Source of the DNA: Nocardioides sp. YIM 152315
GTDB taxonomy: Bacteria; Actinomycetota; Actinomycetes; Propionibacteriales; Nocardioidaceae
Length of the DNA: 64,000 bases
NCBI RefSeq assembly: GCF_029210375.1
Contig: NZ_JARGER010000018.1
Location: forward strand, 1 to 64,000
Reading direction: 5' to 3'
Positions within the stretch are counted from its first letter, which is position 1. Each line of letters opens with the position of its first letter. The notes under the pieces were generated by a model. It was given only the letters and a program-made list of their open reading frames with translations. It had not been told where the DNA came from and searched no databases. The translations under genes and the position numbers were made by a program. Shown here piece by piece: positions 43,065 to 51,667 of this stretch.

Positions 43065-44326
43065 GCGTCGACCCCGTGGTGCACGCCGCGCGAGGTCTGC
43101 GCGCTGGTGTGGCCGAGCTCCTGCCACACCGCGTCGAGTCGGTCACGCGGACGCAGGGCGACCGAGCGCCACCCCTGCTGGGCGAGCACCCGCGTCGTGC
43201 CGTCGTCCGGAGCGCCGCCGATCCAGGCATCGACGTCGACGGCGACGGCGAGCGCCGAGCCCGCGTGGTGCTGCATCCGGCGCAGCACCGGTAGGTCCGC
43301 CGCGTCCACGCCCCCGAACACCGCGACGGTGAGCCCGCCGTGGGCGCCCTCCGCGAGCCACCCGGTCTCGAGCCGCGGCTGCTGCACCGGGGCGACCACC
43401 GCGAGCGCCTCGAGCAGGGGCGCGGCGTTCAGGTCGGCGCCGCGCACGTGCCAGGCGCTGCCGGGCTCCTCGCCGGTCGCCGTGACCAGGCGTACGGCGA
43501 AGCCGCGTCGGGTCAGGTGCACGGCGATCGACGCCGCGGCGGACACCGCCGCCTCCAGTGAGGACGCGATCCCCTGCCCCCGGTGCGAGATCACCCGGTT
43601 GTCGAGGAAGAGTGTCGCCCGCGACTGCCAGGGCTGCTCCTCGCGGCGCACCATCAGCTGGCCGACGCGCGCCGAGCTGCGCCAGTGCACCCGGCGCAGG
43701 TCGTCGCCGCGGCGGTACTCACGCACGGTCACGTCCTCGGCGCTGCCGGTCGCGAACGCGCGCGGCCGGTTGTCACCGGAGCCGGTCCAGGCGCCGCCGA
43801 GCGGGATCTGGGGGAGCGGCACGGTCCGGGGCGTCACGGTCAGCGGCACCGTGGTGCGGAACGTGCGTCCGAGCTCGACGAGCCCGAACGGGTCGCTGAC
43901 CCGCACCGACATCGGCCCGATCTCGAAGCGACCGCGCACGTCGGAGCGCACCTGGTAGCTCACCGAGTGTCGCCAGCCCTGGCTGATGCCCTCGAGCACG
44001 AAGCGGGGGCGGGTGCCGAGCACGTAGGGCACCTGGTCCTCGAGCAGGAGCACGCCGTTGGGCGCGAGGCCGTCGTTCGCGAGCGTGAGCGTGACCCGTG
44101 CCGGCTGCCCGGCCGCCACCAGCTGCGGGGTGACGTTGCGGACGAGCGTCAGCCGGTAGCGGTTGCGCGCCAGCACCAGCACGGTGAGGAGCGTCAGGGC
44201 CAGGAGCAGCACGCCGACCCGGGCGAGCGTCGTCTGGTTGAGCATGACCGAGCAGACGATCGCCGTGACTCCGGCAGCCAGGAACGCCCGTCCGCGGACG
44301 GTCAGCCCGGCCAGTGCCTCTCTCAT
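43061..44326 (-). CDS. DUF58 domain protein
   Basis: About 421 residues. Two N-terminal membrane helices (FLAAGVTAIVCSVML and VGVLLLALTLLTVLVLA) are followed by an extracytoplasmic-looking beta domain and the DUF58 core with EYRRGDDLRRVHWRSSARVGQLMVR, a von Willebrand A-like region (ATLFLDN as a MIDAS-like start). Such proteins occur next to MoxR ATPases, which are thought to act on vWA partners. ATG 44326 is used; GTG 44332 is two codons upstream. It is linked to the transglutaminase gene by GTGA. Confidence 0.87.
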   Translation of the reverse strand: MREALAGLTVRGRAFLAAGVTAIVCSVMLNQTTLARVGVLLLALTLLTVLVLARNRYRLTLVRNVTPQLVAAGQPARVTLTLANDGLAPNGVLLLEDQVPYVLGTRPRFVLEGISQGWRHSVSYQVRSDVRGRFEIGPMSVRVSDPFGLVELGRTFRTTVPLTVTPRTVPLPQIPLGGAWTGSGDNRPRAFATGSAEDVTVREYRRGDDLRRVHWRSSARVGQLMVRREEQPWQSRATLFLDNRVISHRGQGIASSLEAAVSAAASIAVHLTRRGFAVRLVTATGEEPGSAWHVRGADLNAAPLLEALAVVAPVQQPRLETGWLAEGAHGGLTVAVFGGVDAADLPVLRRMQHHAGSALAVAVDVDAWIGGAPDDGTTRVLAQQGWRSVALRPRDRLDAVWQELGHTSAQTSRGVHHGVDA

Positions 44327-44360
44327 GAGCACCCCATGGTCAGCTCGGCGTCTCGCGCGG

Positions 44361-45326
44361 TCAGCGGGCGCCGCCGGGGACGGCGACCGTCCCGACCACG
44401 GCGTCCAGGATGGCGGCCGTCGACCGGCCGCTCATCGCGGCCTCGACGCTGGGCAGCAGCCGGTGGGCGAGCACCGGCCGCGTGAGCCGATGGATGTCGT
44501 CGGGGAGCACGTACTCGCGGCCGTCCATGGCCGCGACGGCCTTGGCGGCCCGCACGAGGTGCAGCGTCGCGCGGGGCGACGCGCCCAGCGACAGCTCGTC
44601 GGAGCGACGGGTCGCCGAGGTGATGGCGACGGCGTACCGCTGCACGTCGGGGGAGACGTGGACCTGGTTGACGATCGCGATCAGCTTGCGCACCTCGGCG
44701 GCGTCGGTGACCGGCTCGAGGTCGTCCAGGGGGTTCGCCCCCGTGTGGGTGTCGAGCATCGCGATCTCCGCGGCCTCGACGGGATAGCCCACCGACACCC
44801 GGGCCATGAAGCGGTCGCGCTGCGCCTCCGGCAGCGCGTAGGTGCCCTCCATCTCGATCGGGTTCTGGGTCGCGATGACCATGAACGGCTGCTCGAGCTG
44901 GTAGGTCGTGTTGTCGACGGTGACCTGGCGCTCCTCCATGCACTCCAGCAGCGCCGACTGCGTCTTCGGCGAGGCGCGGTTGATCTCGTCGCCGACCACG
45001 ATGTTGGCGAAGACGCCGCCGGGCCGGAACTCGAACTCGCGGGTGTTCTGGTTGAACACCGACACGCCCGTCACGTCCGAGGGCAGCAGGTCCGGGGTGA
45101 ACTGGATGCGCCGCACGGTGGAGTCGATGCTGCGGGCGAGCGCCTTGCTCAGCATCGTCTTGCCGACGCCGGGCACGTCCTCGATGAGCAGGTGGCCCTC
45201 GGCGAGGAGTACGACGAGCGAGGAGTTGACGACGTCGGGCTTCCCCTCGATGACCCTCTCGATGTTCGAACGAACCCGCCCGACGACCCGCGCCAGCGTC
45301 TCGAGGTCCGCCCCACCCGTATGCAT
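44361..45326 (-). CDS. MoxR family AAA+ ATPase
   Basis: A 321-residue MoxR ATPase. It has Walker A (LLIEDVPGVGKTMLSKALA), Walker B with sensor (IVVGDEINRASPKTQSALLECMEERQVTV), ATQNPIEMEGTYALPEAQRDRF and a C-terminal lid. It likely uses ATP to remodel or insert cofactors into its DUF58/vWA partner. ATG 45326 is favoured; GTG 45344 would add six residues. It is the first gene of the leftward moxR-DUF58-transglutaminase operon. Confidence 0.9.
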   Translation of the reverse strand: MHTGGADLETLARVVGRVRSNIERVIEGKPDVVNSSLVVLLAEGHLLIEDVPGVGKTMLSKALARSIDSTVRRIQFTPDLLPSDVTGVSVFNQNTREFEFRPGGVFANIVVGDEINRASPKTQSALLECMEERQVTVDNTTYQLEQPFMVIATQNPIEMEGTYALPEAQRDRFMARVSVGYPVEAAEIAMLDTHTGANPLDDLEPVTDAAEVRKLIAIVNQVHVSPDVQRYAVAITSATRRSDELSLGASPRATLHLVRAAKAVAAMDGREYVLPDDIHRLTRPVLAHRLLPSVEAAMSGRSTAAILDAVVGTVAVPGGAR

Positions 45327-45344
45327 GTCCACGTCGTCCCTCAC

Positions 45345-45710
45345 TCCTAGCCCAAGCGGCCCGCCGTCGTGTGAGGCGGACCACGCTGTCCCAACCGTAA
45401 TTCGTGGACGGAAACCTACGTGGCCCGGAGGCCGCACGCATCTGACTCCGGTGATCACGTTCTGGTTGCGGCGCCGGTTCACCCGGCCGCACGGGTCGTG
45501 CCGGCGCCTGTCCCGGCCACCCCGGCCGCTCCACCGCGCCCCACCACCTGCGCGAGATCTCCCCACCGGCGCACCACCGGTCCGGAGCGCACCGCGCCGC
45601 ACCCGAACTGACCTGCGCAGACGCCGAAGAGGTACGCCGCGGCGCGGCATGCCGGCCGGACCGGGACCCGCCCACGGAGACGCGAGAACCCGGCGCCTCG
45701 ACACGCCCAA
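45345..45710. other. Intergenic region without a supported gene
   Basis: About 370 nt separate the leftward moxR operon and the mraZ promoter. Short ORFs here are Pro/Arg/His-rich readings of GC-skewed DNA without a ribosome binding site or recognisable domain. The less GC-rich stretch near 45390-45420 probably carries the moxR promoter on the minus strand. Confidence 0.5.
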
Positions 45711-45711
45711 T

Positions 45712-45755
45712 GTGGTTGACGGTGGTGCAATGTGGAGTAGAGTGGAGCGCAGTGG
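45712..45755 (+). promoter_or_regulatory. mraZ promoter overlapped by a five-unit MraZ operator
   Basis: GTGG occurs at 45712, 45722, 45732, 45742 and 45752, exactly every 10 bp. MraZ is known to bind direct repeats of this kind (GTGG-type boxes with 5-nt spacers) and to repress its own operon. TTGACG (45716-45721) and TAGAGT (45738-45743), separated by 16 nt, lie inside the array, so bound MraZ would block RNA polymerase. Five in-phase boxes is more than the three or four usually described. Confidence 0.85.
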
Positions 45756-45797
45756 AGGAAGGGTCACTGACAGGAGTCGGTGGAGCGGAGGTGCCCG

Positions 45798-46229
45798 GTG
45801 TTCTTCATGGGCACGTTCACGCCGAAGCTCGACGACAAGGGGCGGCTCTTCCTTCCGGCGAAGTTCAGGGATCGGCTCGCGGAGGGGCTCGTGGTCACAC
45901 AGGGACAGGAGAACTGCCTCGTCGTGTGGCCGACCGACGTCTTCATGGAGGAGGCGCGGCGGGCCCAGACGACACCGATGACGGTGCGGGGCGCGCGTGA
46001 CTACGCCCGCATCCTCTTCGCCGGCGCGGACGAGGGGTCCCTGGACAAGCAGGGCCGGATCGGCATCCCCGTCCCGCTGCGCGAGTACGCCGGCCTCGAC
46101 CGCGACGTGGTCGTCATCGGCGTGATGGACCGCATCGAGATCTGGGACCCGACCCGCTGGCGCGACTACTCGGCCGGCGCCCAGGCGAAGTTCGCCGAGC
46201 TCGACGAGCAGCCCGCCCAGCCGAGCTAG
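45798..46229 (+). CDS. mraZ: Transcriptional regulator MraZ
   Basis: A 143-residue protein with two AbrB-like SpoVT halves: GTFTPKLDDKGRLFLPAKFRD and SLDKQGRIGIPVPLREYAGL. MraZ binds repeats in its own promoter and adjusts transcription of the division and cell-wall cluster. GTG 45798 has GGAGG six bases upstream (45787-45791); ATG 45807 is a possible alternative. It heads the rightward cluster. The short tail DEQPAQPS is variable. Confidence 0.93.
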   Translation: MFFMGTFTPKLDDKGRLFLPAKFRDRLAEGLVVTQGQENCLVVWPTDVFMEEARRAQTTPMTVRGARDYARILFAGADEGSLDKQGRIGIPVPLREYAGLDRDVVVIGVMDRIEIWDPTRWRDYSAGAQAKFAELDEQPAQPS

Positions 46230-46305
46230 CCCCACCAGTCGCCACCGGGCACCACCACAGCAGAACAGCGATCCGCAGGACGAGGTCTCGAGCCCGCTCC
46301 CGCCG

Positions 46306-46372
46306 CCGTCTGGGGCACCTTCCCCGGTTCCAGACGGCACGCATCTGGGGCACCTTCCCCGGTTCCAGATGC
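46306..46372 (+). repeat. Two tandem hairpins in the mraZ-rsmH gap, with compensated stems
   Basis: Hairpin 1 (46306-46337) pairs CCGTCTGG with CCAGACGG; hairpin 2 (46341-46372) pairs GCATCTGG with CCAGATGC. The 16-nt loop sequence is the same in both. The two stems differ at two pairs (C-G to G-C and G-C to A-T), each change matched on the other arm. They lie about 80 nt after mraZ. Apart from these, 46230-46476 shows no gene. Confidence 0.8.
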
Positions 46373-46476
46373 CTTCCCACCCGGGAGCGGGCAGGGACCT
46401 GGTCAGGCGGATCGCCGTACGTGCAGCACCACCCGAGAGCACTTCCCCACGCACCACCACATCGAGGGTCGAGACC

Positions 46477-46674
46477 ATGAGCATCGCCGCCGCGGCACCG
46501 TCGCCGCACCTGGCCGCGCCGGCTGCCGAGCCGGAGGCGTCGCCCGCACCGGGCCCGGTCCGGGTGCGACAGCTGGCGCGGGACGCCGCGACGCTGATGG
46601 CCTTCTCGGCGGCGGTCTCCCTCGGCGTCGCGGTGTGCTTCCTGCTCCTCGCACTCGCGGCGCGTCAGGCCTGA
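46477..46674 (+). CDS. Small single-pass membrane protein in the mraZ-rsmH gap
   Basis: A 65-residue protein. Residues 1-30 are Ala/Pro-rich and residues ~40-62 form one hydrophobic helix ([23 protein letters not shown]). ATG 46477 lies one base-spaced TGA-C-ATG from rsmH, so it is likely co-translated. No domain is recognisable. Its place between mraZ and rsmH suggests a division-associated small protein, which is inference. Confidence 0.65.
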   Translation: MSIAAAAPSPHLAAPAAEPEASPAPGPVRVRQLARDAATLMAFSAAVSLGVAVCFLLLALAARQA

Positions 46675-46675
46675 C

Positions 46676-47638
46676 ATGGCGACCTCTTCGCACGTCCCGG
46701 TCCTCCTCGACCGGGTCGTCTCGCTCCTGACACCCGCGCTCGACCGGCCGGGCGCCGTGCTCGTGGACGCGACCCTCGGGCTCGGTGGCCACAGCGAGGC
46801 CGTGCTCTCGCGCATCGACGCGGCCCGTGTCGTCGGCGTCGACCGCGACCCGCAGGCGCTCGAGCTCGCGAGCCGCCGGCTCGCGCCGTACGGCGCCCGC
46901 TTCACCGCGGTCCACGCCGTCTACGACGAGATCGCGGAGGTGCTCGCCGACCTGGACCTGCCGGCCGTCGACGGAGTGCTCTTCGACCTCGGCGTCTCGT
47001 CGATGCAGCTCGACGTCCGCGAGCGTGGGTTCGCCTACGCCGAGGACGCTCCGCTCGACATGCGCATGGACGGCACCAGCGGCCTCACCGCGGCCGACGT
47101 GCTCAACACCTACGCCGCCGCCGAGCTTGCGCGGATCCTCAAGGAGTACGGCGAGGAGAGGTTCGCCCGCAAGATCGCCGCCGCCGTCGTCCGGGAGCGG
47201 GAGCGGGAGCCGTTCGCGACGTCCGGCCGCCTGGTCGAGCTGCTGTACGCCGAGATCCCGGCGCCCGCCCGCCGGACCGGGGGACACCCGGCCAAGCGCA
47301 CGTTCCAGGCGCTGCGGATGGAGGTCAACGACGAGCTGGCGGTGCTGCGCCGGGCGATGCCCGCCGCCATCGACGCCGTCAACGTCGGTGGCCGGGTCGT
47401 CGTGGAGTCCTACCACTCGCTGGAGGACCGGCTGGTCAAGCAGGCGTTCACCGCCGCGACCCGCAGCGACGTGCCCGAAGATCTGCCGTTCGTGCCGGAG
47501 GGGCACGAGCCGGCGCTCCGCCTGGTCACCCGCGGGAGCGAGAAGGCCGGGCCGGAGGAGATCGCGGACAACCCGCGCGCGGCCTCGGTGCGGCTGCGGG
47601 CCATCGAACGTGTGCGAGAAGGGGGAGCCGCAGCGTGA
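46676..47638 (+). CDS. rsmH: 16S rRNA (cytosine-1402-N4)-methyltransferase RsmH
   Basis: A 320-residue SAM-dependent enzyme methylating N4 of C1402 in 16S r[20 protein letters not shown] is the SAM-binding motif, [14 protein letters not shown] the catalytic region, LDMRMDG and [14 protein letters not shown] ([16 protein letters not shown]) and [15 protein letters not shown] complete the family pattern. Length is normal. It starts two bases after the small membrane protein's stop. Confidence 0.95.
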   Translation: MATSSHVPVLLDRVVSLLTPALDRPGAVLVDATLGLGGHSEAVLSRIDAARVVGVDRDPQALELASRRLAPYGARFTAVHAVYDEIAEVLADLDLPAVDGVLFDLGVSSMQLDVRERGFAYAEDAPLDMRMDGTSGLTAADVLNTYAAAELARILKEYGEERFARKIAAAVVREREREPFATSGRLVELLYAEIPAPARRTGGHPAKRTFQALRMEVNDELAVLRRAMPAAIDAVNVGGRVVVESYHSLEDRLVKQAFTAATRSDVPEDLPFVPEGHEPALRLVTRGSEKAGPEEIADNPRAASVRLRAIERVREGGAAA

Positions 47639-47640
47639 GC

Positions 47641-47707
47641 GAGCGAAGCGAGCGAGTCATCCAGTACAGCGCGAGATGTGCCTCATCGGCGCACGGAGCG
47701 AAGCGAG
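47641..47707 (+). repeat. Repeated GAGCGAAGCGAG motif between rsmH and ftsL
   Basis: The 12-mer GAGCGAAGCGAG occurs at 47641-47652 and again at 47696-47707, in the 76-nt gap between rsmH and ftsL. The motif is nearly self-complementary in part. This spacing region has no ORF. Confidence 0.8.
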
Positions 47708-47714
47708 TACGTCG

Positions 47715-48305
47715 ATGAGCAATGCAGCGATGCAGGTGAGGTCCCGGATCCCGAGGATCGCGGGCGCGGCGGTCGAGCGAGCGCGGCTCACGGTCGTCCC
47801 GCGCCGGCGCCGGTCGGCCGGTCGTGCGCCGTTCCTCGCGCTGGTGTCGATGGTGCTGCTCGGCGGCGTCGTCGGGCTGCTGCTCTTCAACACGTCGATG
47901 CAGCAGGCCTCCTTCGCGAGCACGGCGCTCGAGCAGCAGGCGACCCGCCTCGCCGCCCGCCAGCAGAGCCTCGAGATGGAGCTCGACGAGCTGCGCAACC
48001 CCCAGCGCATCGCCGCCGCGGCCAAGCGGCTCGGCATGGTGCAGGCGTGCAGCCCGGCGTTCCTGCGGCTCGGCACCGGCGAGGTGCAGGGCCAGCCGTG
48101 CGCGGGCGGCGGCCCGGAGAGCCCGTCGCTCCGGATCAACCCGCTCCCGCCGACCAAGCCGGCGATCCTGGACCCGCCGCCGAACGTCGTCACCGTCGAC
48201 CCGCCGGCCGGTGACGCCGAGAGCACGGACAACTCCTCGGGCGACACGGGCCGCGGCAACCCGGATCGCGATGCCCGGGACGGTAGGAAGAAGAACGACC
48301 GGTAG
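47715..48305 (+). CDS. ftsL: Cell division protein FtsL-like
   Basis: A 196-residue bitopic protein. After a basic N-terminus one membrane helix (FLALVSMVLLGGVVGLLLF, ~residues 36-56) is followed by a coiled coil (ALEQQATRLAARQQSLEMELDELRNPQRIAAAAKRLGM), the FtsL/DivIC pattern, and a long Pro/Asp-rich tail. FtsL joins FtsB and FtsQ at the septum. ATG 47715 is selected. The unusually long tail beyond the coiled coil is typical of some actinobacteria. Confidence 0.87.
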   Translation: MSNAAMQVRSRIPRIAGAAVERARLTVVPRRRRSAGRAPFLALVSMVLLGGVVGLLLFNTSMQQASFASTALEQQATRLAARQQSLEMELDELRNPQRIAAAAKRLGMVQACSPAFLRLGTGEVQGQPCAGGGPESPSLRINPLPPTKPAILDPPPNVVTVDPPAGDAESTDNSSGDTGRGNPDRDARDGRKKNDR

Positions 48306-48356
48306 GCCCCGGTCCGTTCGCGACCCCACCCGACCCCCTGACCAGAGGAGCAGCCG

Positions 48357-50132
48357 TTGCCCGCGACCACGCCCCGCGGCACCCGGCGCGGCTCGCCACA
48401 GCTGCGGCTGCGCATCGGGTTCGTCGTGATCGCGATGGCGCTCTCGGTCTTCGGTGCGCGCCTGGTGCAGCTGCAGGGCATCGACCCCAACTCGTACGCC
48501 GAGATGGCCGCCGCCGAAGGCATCGAGGAGGTCGAGCTGCCGGCCACCCGGGGTGAGATCGTCGACCGCGACGGCGAGCCGCTCGCCAGCTCCGTCGACG
48601 GGATGATGCTGGTCGCCGACCCGAAGCTCACCGACGAGCACGCGGCGGACCTCGCCGCGTTCCTCTACAAGTTGCTCGACGTCGACTACGTGAGCACGCT
48701 CGCGAAGCTGCGTGCGCACGAGACCGACGAGGGCGTGGAGGCGCGGTTCGAGTACGTCGCCCGGCGGGTGCCCGCCACGATCGCGACCGACGTCGTCGAG
48801 GAGGCCGAGCGCCGCGGGTTCGAGGGCCTCGACACCTGGCGCGACCCGCTGCGTGACTACCCGGCGGGAGACGTGGCCGCCAACCTGGTGGGCTTCGTGG
48901 GCACCGACGAGCCGCTGGCCGGCCTCGAGCGGACCTTCGACAAGGAGCTCGCCGGCATCGACGGCTCGGCCCGCTACGAGGTGGGCAGCGGCAACCGGCT
49001 CCCCCTCGGCGAGAGCACGACCACCGACCCGGTCGACGGGCGCGACCTCGAGACCACGCTGGACCTGAAGCTCCAGTGGTACGCGCAGCGGGTGGTCCGC
49101 CAGACCGTGGAGGACGCCCGGGCCGACTCGGGCTTCGCGGTCGTGATGGACACGCGCACCGGCGAGCTGCTCGCCGTGGCCGATGACCCGACGTACGACG
49201 CCAACAAGCCGACCGACGCCCCGAAGGCCGACCTCGGCTCGCGCGCCCTGCAGAACGTCTACGAGCCCGGCTCGGTCCAGAAGGTGCTGACGGCCAGCTC
49301 CCTGATCGACCTGGGCCTGGTCACGCCGCGCACGAAGATCGTCGTGCCGTCGCAGCTGGACCGCGACGGACGGGTCATCCACGACTGGTTCGGCCACGGC
49401 ACGCTGCACATGACGCTGACCGGCGCGATCGCCCAGTCGTCGAACATCGCCACCGTGCTCGCCGCCGACAAGTTCAAGCGCGGCCAGCTCTACAGCTACC
49501 TGCGCCACTTCGGACTCGGCCGCCGCACCGACATCGGCGTGCGGGGCGAGACCAAGGGCCTGCTCCCGCCGCTCGCCGAGTGGACCTCGCAGCTGGAGGA
49601 CCGCATCGACTTCGGCCAGTCGCTGTCGGTCAACGGCGTGCAGATGACCGCGGCGATCAACACGATCGCCAACGGCGGTGTCCGGGTCTCGCCGAGCCTG
49701 GTCAAGGGCTCGGCGACGACCGACGACGGCCAGCAGGTCGGCACCGACCACACGACCCGCAAGCGGGTCGTCGGCGAGCAGGCCGCCCGCCAGACCGCGA
49801 TTATGATGGAGCGGGTCGTCGATCCCGACGTCGGCGTCGCCCCCGCCGCCGCGGTCCCGGGCTACCGGGTGGCGGGCAAGACCGGCACGGCGCAGGCCGT
49901 CGGCGCCGAGTGCGGCTGCTACGACGGCACGTTCACGGTGTCCTTCGCCGGCTTCGCCCCGGCCGACGACCCGCGGTTCACGATCTACGTGGTCGTCCAG
50001 AACCCGCGCAACGGCGGTGGCGGCGGCTCGGTCGCGGGCCCGGCGTTCTCCCAGATCATGAGCTACGCGCTGCGCCGATACCAGGTGCCCCCGACCGGCA
50101 CCAGGCCCTCCCGGCTGCCGGTCGCGTGGTGA
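48357..50132 (+). CDS. ftsI: Septal penicillin-binding protein FtsI (class B transpeptidase)
   Basis: A 591-residue class B PBP cross-linking septal peptidoglycan. One N-terminal membrane helix (LRIGFVVIAMALSVFGARL), a dimerisation/PBP-dimer region (~60-250), then the transpeptidase with Ser306-x-x-Lys309 (SVQK), Ser361-Ser-Asn363 and Lys508-Thr-Gly (KTGTA). The start is TTG 48357, with AGAGGAG six bases upstream; no ATG or GTG gives a better N-terminus. It pairs functionally with FtsW. Confidence 0.94.
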   Translation: MPATTPRGTRRGSPQLRLRIGFVVIAMALSVFGARLVQLQGIDPNSYAEMAAAEGIEEVELPATRGEIVDRDGEPLASSVDGMMLVADPKLTDEHAADLAAFLYKLLDVDYVSTLAKLRAHETDEGVEARFEYVARRVPATIATDVVEEAERRGFEGLDTWRDPLRDYPAGDVAANLVGFVGTDEPLAGLERTFDKELAGIDGSARYEVGSGNRLPLGESTTTDPVDGRDLETTLDLKLQWYAQRVVRQTVEDARADSGFAVVMDTRTGELLAVADDPTYDANKPTDAPKADLGSRALQNVYEPGSVQKVLTASSLIDLGLVTPRTKIVVPSQLDRDGRVIHDWFGHGTLHMTLTGAIAQSSNIATVLAADKFKRGQLYSYLRHFGLGRRTDIGVRGETKGLLPPLAEWTSQLEDRIDFGQSLSVNGVQMTAAINTIANGGVRVSPSLVKGSATTDDGQQVGTDHTTRKRVVGEQAARQTAIMMERVVDPDVGVAPAAAVPGYRVAGKTGTAQAVGAECGCYDGTFTVSFAGFAPADDPRFTIYVVVQNPRNGGGGGSVAGPAFSQIMSYALRRYQVPPTGTRPSRLPVAW

Positions 50133-50158
50133 CTCCCGCGCAGCGATAGGTTCACGTG

Positions 50159-51667
50159 GTGAGCGACTCCACTCGGCCGCAGCGCCCTCCGCGGACGCCG
50201 CTCGCGACCCTCGCGGCGTGGCTCGAGGAGGCCGTCGGGGTGCGGGTCGCCGGAGCCGCGGAAGGCGTCGCCGTGACCGGCATGTCGCTCTCCTCACAGC
50301 GGATCCGCAGGGGTGACCTCTACGCCGCCCTGCCCGGCACCCGCGCGCACGGGATGGACTTCGCCGCGGCGGCCGTCGCCGCCGGGGCCGTCGCGGTGCT
50401 CACCGACGAGGCGGGAGCTGCGGCCGCGGCGGTCGACGTACCGGTGCTCGTCGTCGACCGGCCCCGGGCCGTGCTCGGAGCCCTGGCCGCCCGCGTCTAC
50501 GGCGAACCCGCCGAGTCCATGCGGATGATCGGGGTGACCGGCACCCAGGGCAAGACCACCACCACGCGCCTGCTCGAGGGCGGACTCACCACGGTGGGCG
50601 ACACCGCGGCCGTGATCGGCACGGTCGGCACCCGCGTCGCCGGCGAGGACGTGCCGACGGTGCTGACGACGCCGGAGGCGCCGGACCTGCACGGGCTCTT
50701 CGCGATGATGCGCGAGCGCGGCGTGACGACCTGCGCGATGGAGGTGTCCAGCCATGCGCTGGTGATGGGCCGGGTCGACGGCGTGGTCTTCGACGTCGCC
50801 GTCTTCCTCAACCTCGGTCGCGACCACCTCGACTTCCACGCGGACGTCGAGGACTACTTCCGGGCCAAGGCGTCGCTCTTCACGCCGGCGCGCGCCCGGC
50901 TCGGCCTGGTCAACGTCGACGACGACCACGGCCGGCGCCTCGTCACCGAGGCGGGCGTGCCGGTCCGCACCTTCTCGACCGGCGGCGACGCGGACTGGAC
51001 CGTCGAGGACGTCGAGCTCGGGCCGGAGGGCTCGACGTTCGTCGTGGTGGCCCCCGACGGCCGGCGGATCGCCGCGCGCTGCCCACTGCCCGGCGACTTC
51101 AACGTCGCCAACACGCTCGCGGCCGTCGCGGCGGCGGGGGAGGCGGGCCTCGACCCGGCCGTCGTCGCCGCCGGCATCGCCGCGGCGGATGGCGTGCCCG
51201 GTCGCCTCGAACGGGTCGACCTCGGCCAGGACTTCCTGGTGGTGGTCGACTACGCCCACAAGCCGGACGCGGTCGAGGCCGCGATCCGCACGCTGCGGCC
51301 GCTGACGGAGGGGCGGGTGATCGTCGTGCTCGGCGCCGGCGGCGACCGCGACCCCGGCAAGCGGCCGATCATGGCCGCGATCGCCGCCCGGCTCGCCGAC
51401 CTGCTGGTGGTCACCGACGACAACCCCCGCACCGAGGACCCCGCCTCGATCCGGGCCGCGATGCTCGCGGGTGTCGCGGGCCCCGCCGAGGTGCTCGAGG
51501 TCGGCGACCGGCGCGCGGCCATCCGCGAGGCGGTGCGGCGGGCCCGGCCGGGCGACATCGTGCTGGTCGCCGGCAAGGGCCACGAGACCGGACAGGAGAT
51601 CGACGGCGTGGTGCACCCGTTCGACGACCGGGAGGTCGCCCGGGAGGAGCTCGCATGCTTGCCCTGA
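50159..51667 (+). CDS. murE: UDP-MurNAc-tripeptide synthetase MurE
   Basis: A 502-residue Mur ligase adding diaminopimelate to UDP-MurNAc-L-Ala-D-Glu. ATP loop GVTGTQGKTTTTRLLEG, the carbamylated-lysine region and the substrate motif DNPR (residues 421-424) are present. DNPR indicates diaminopimelate rather than lysine; meso and LL forms cannot be told apart this way. GTG 50159 (or 50156) is preceded by TAGGTT, so an internal leaderless promoter is possible. The 3' end overlaps murF by 13 nt. Confidence 0.94.
   Translation: MSDSTRPQRPPRTPLATLAAWLEEAVGVRVAGAAEGVAVTGMSLSSQRIRRGDLYAALPGTRAHGMDFAAAAVAAGAVAVLTDEAGAAAAAVDVPVLVVDRPRAVLGALAARVYGEPAESMRMIGVTGTQGKTTTTRLLEGGLTTVGDTAAVIGTVGTRVAGEDVPTVLTTPEAPDLHGLFAMMRERGVTTCAMEVSSHALVMGRVDGVVFDVAVFLNLGRDHLDFHADVEDYFRAKASLFTPARARLGLVNVDDDHGRRLVTEAGVPVRTFSTGGDADWTVEDVELGPEGSTFVVVAPDGRRIAARCPLPGDFNVANTLAAVAAAGEAGLDPAVVAAGIAAADGVPGRLERVDLGQDFLVVVDYAHKPDAVEAAIRTLRPLTEGRVIVVLGAGGDRDPGKRPIMAAIAARLADLLVVTDDNPRTEDPASIRAAMLAGVAGPAEVLEVGDRRAAIREAVRRARPGDIVLVAGKGHETGQEIDGVVHPFDDREVAREELACLP

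Noticed and set aside
45420..45611. 63-residue plus-strand ORF upstream of mraZ
   Set aside because: Pro/Arg/His composition, no ribosome binding site, no domain.
47526..50297. Very long minus-strand open frame over ftsL and ftsI
   Set aside because: GC-skew artefact opposite strongly supported genes.
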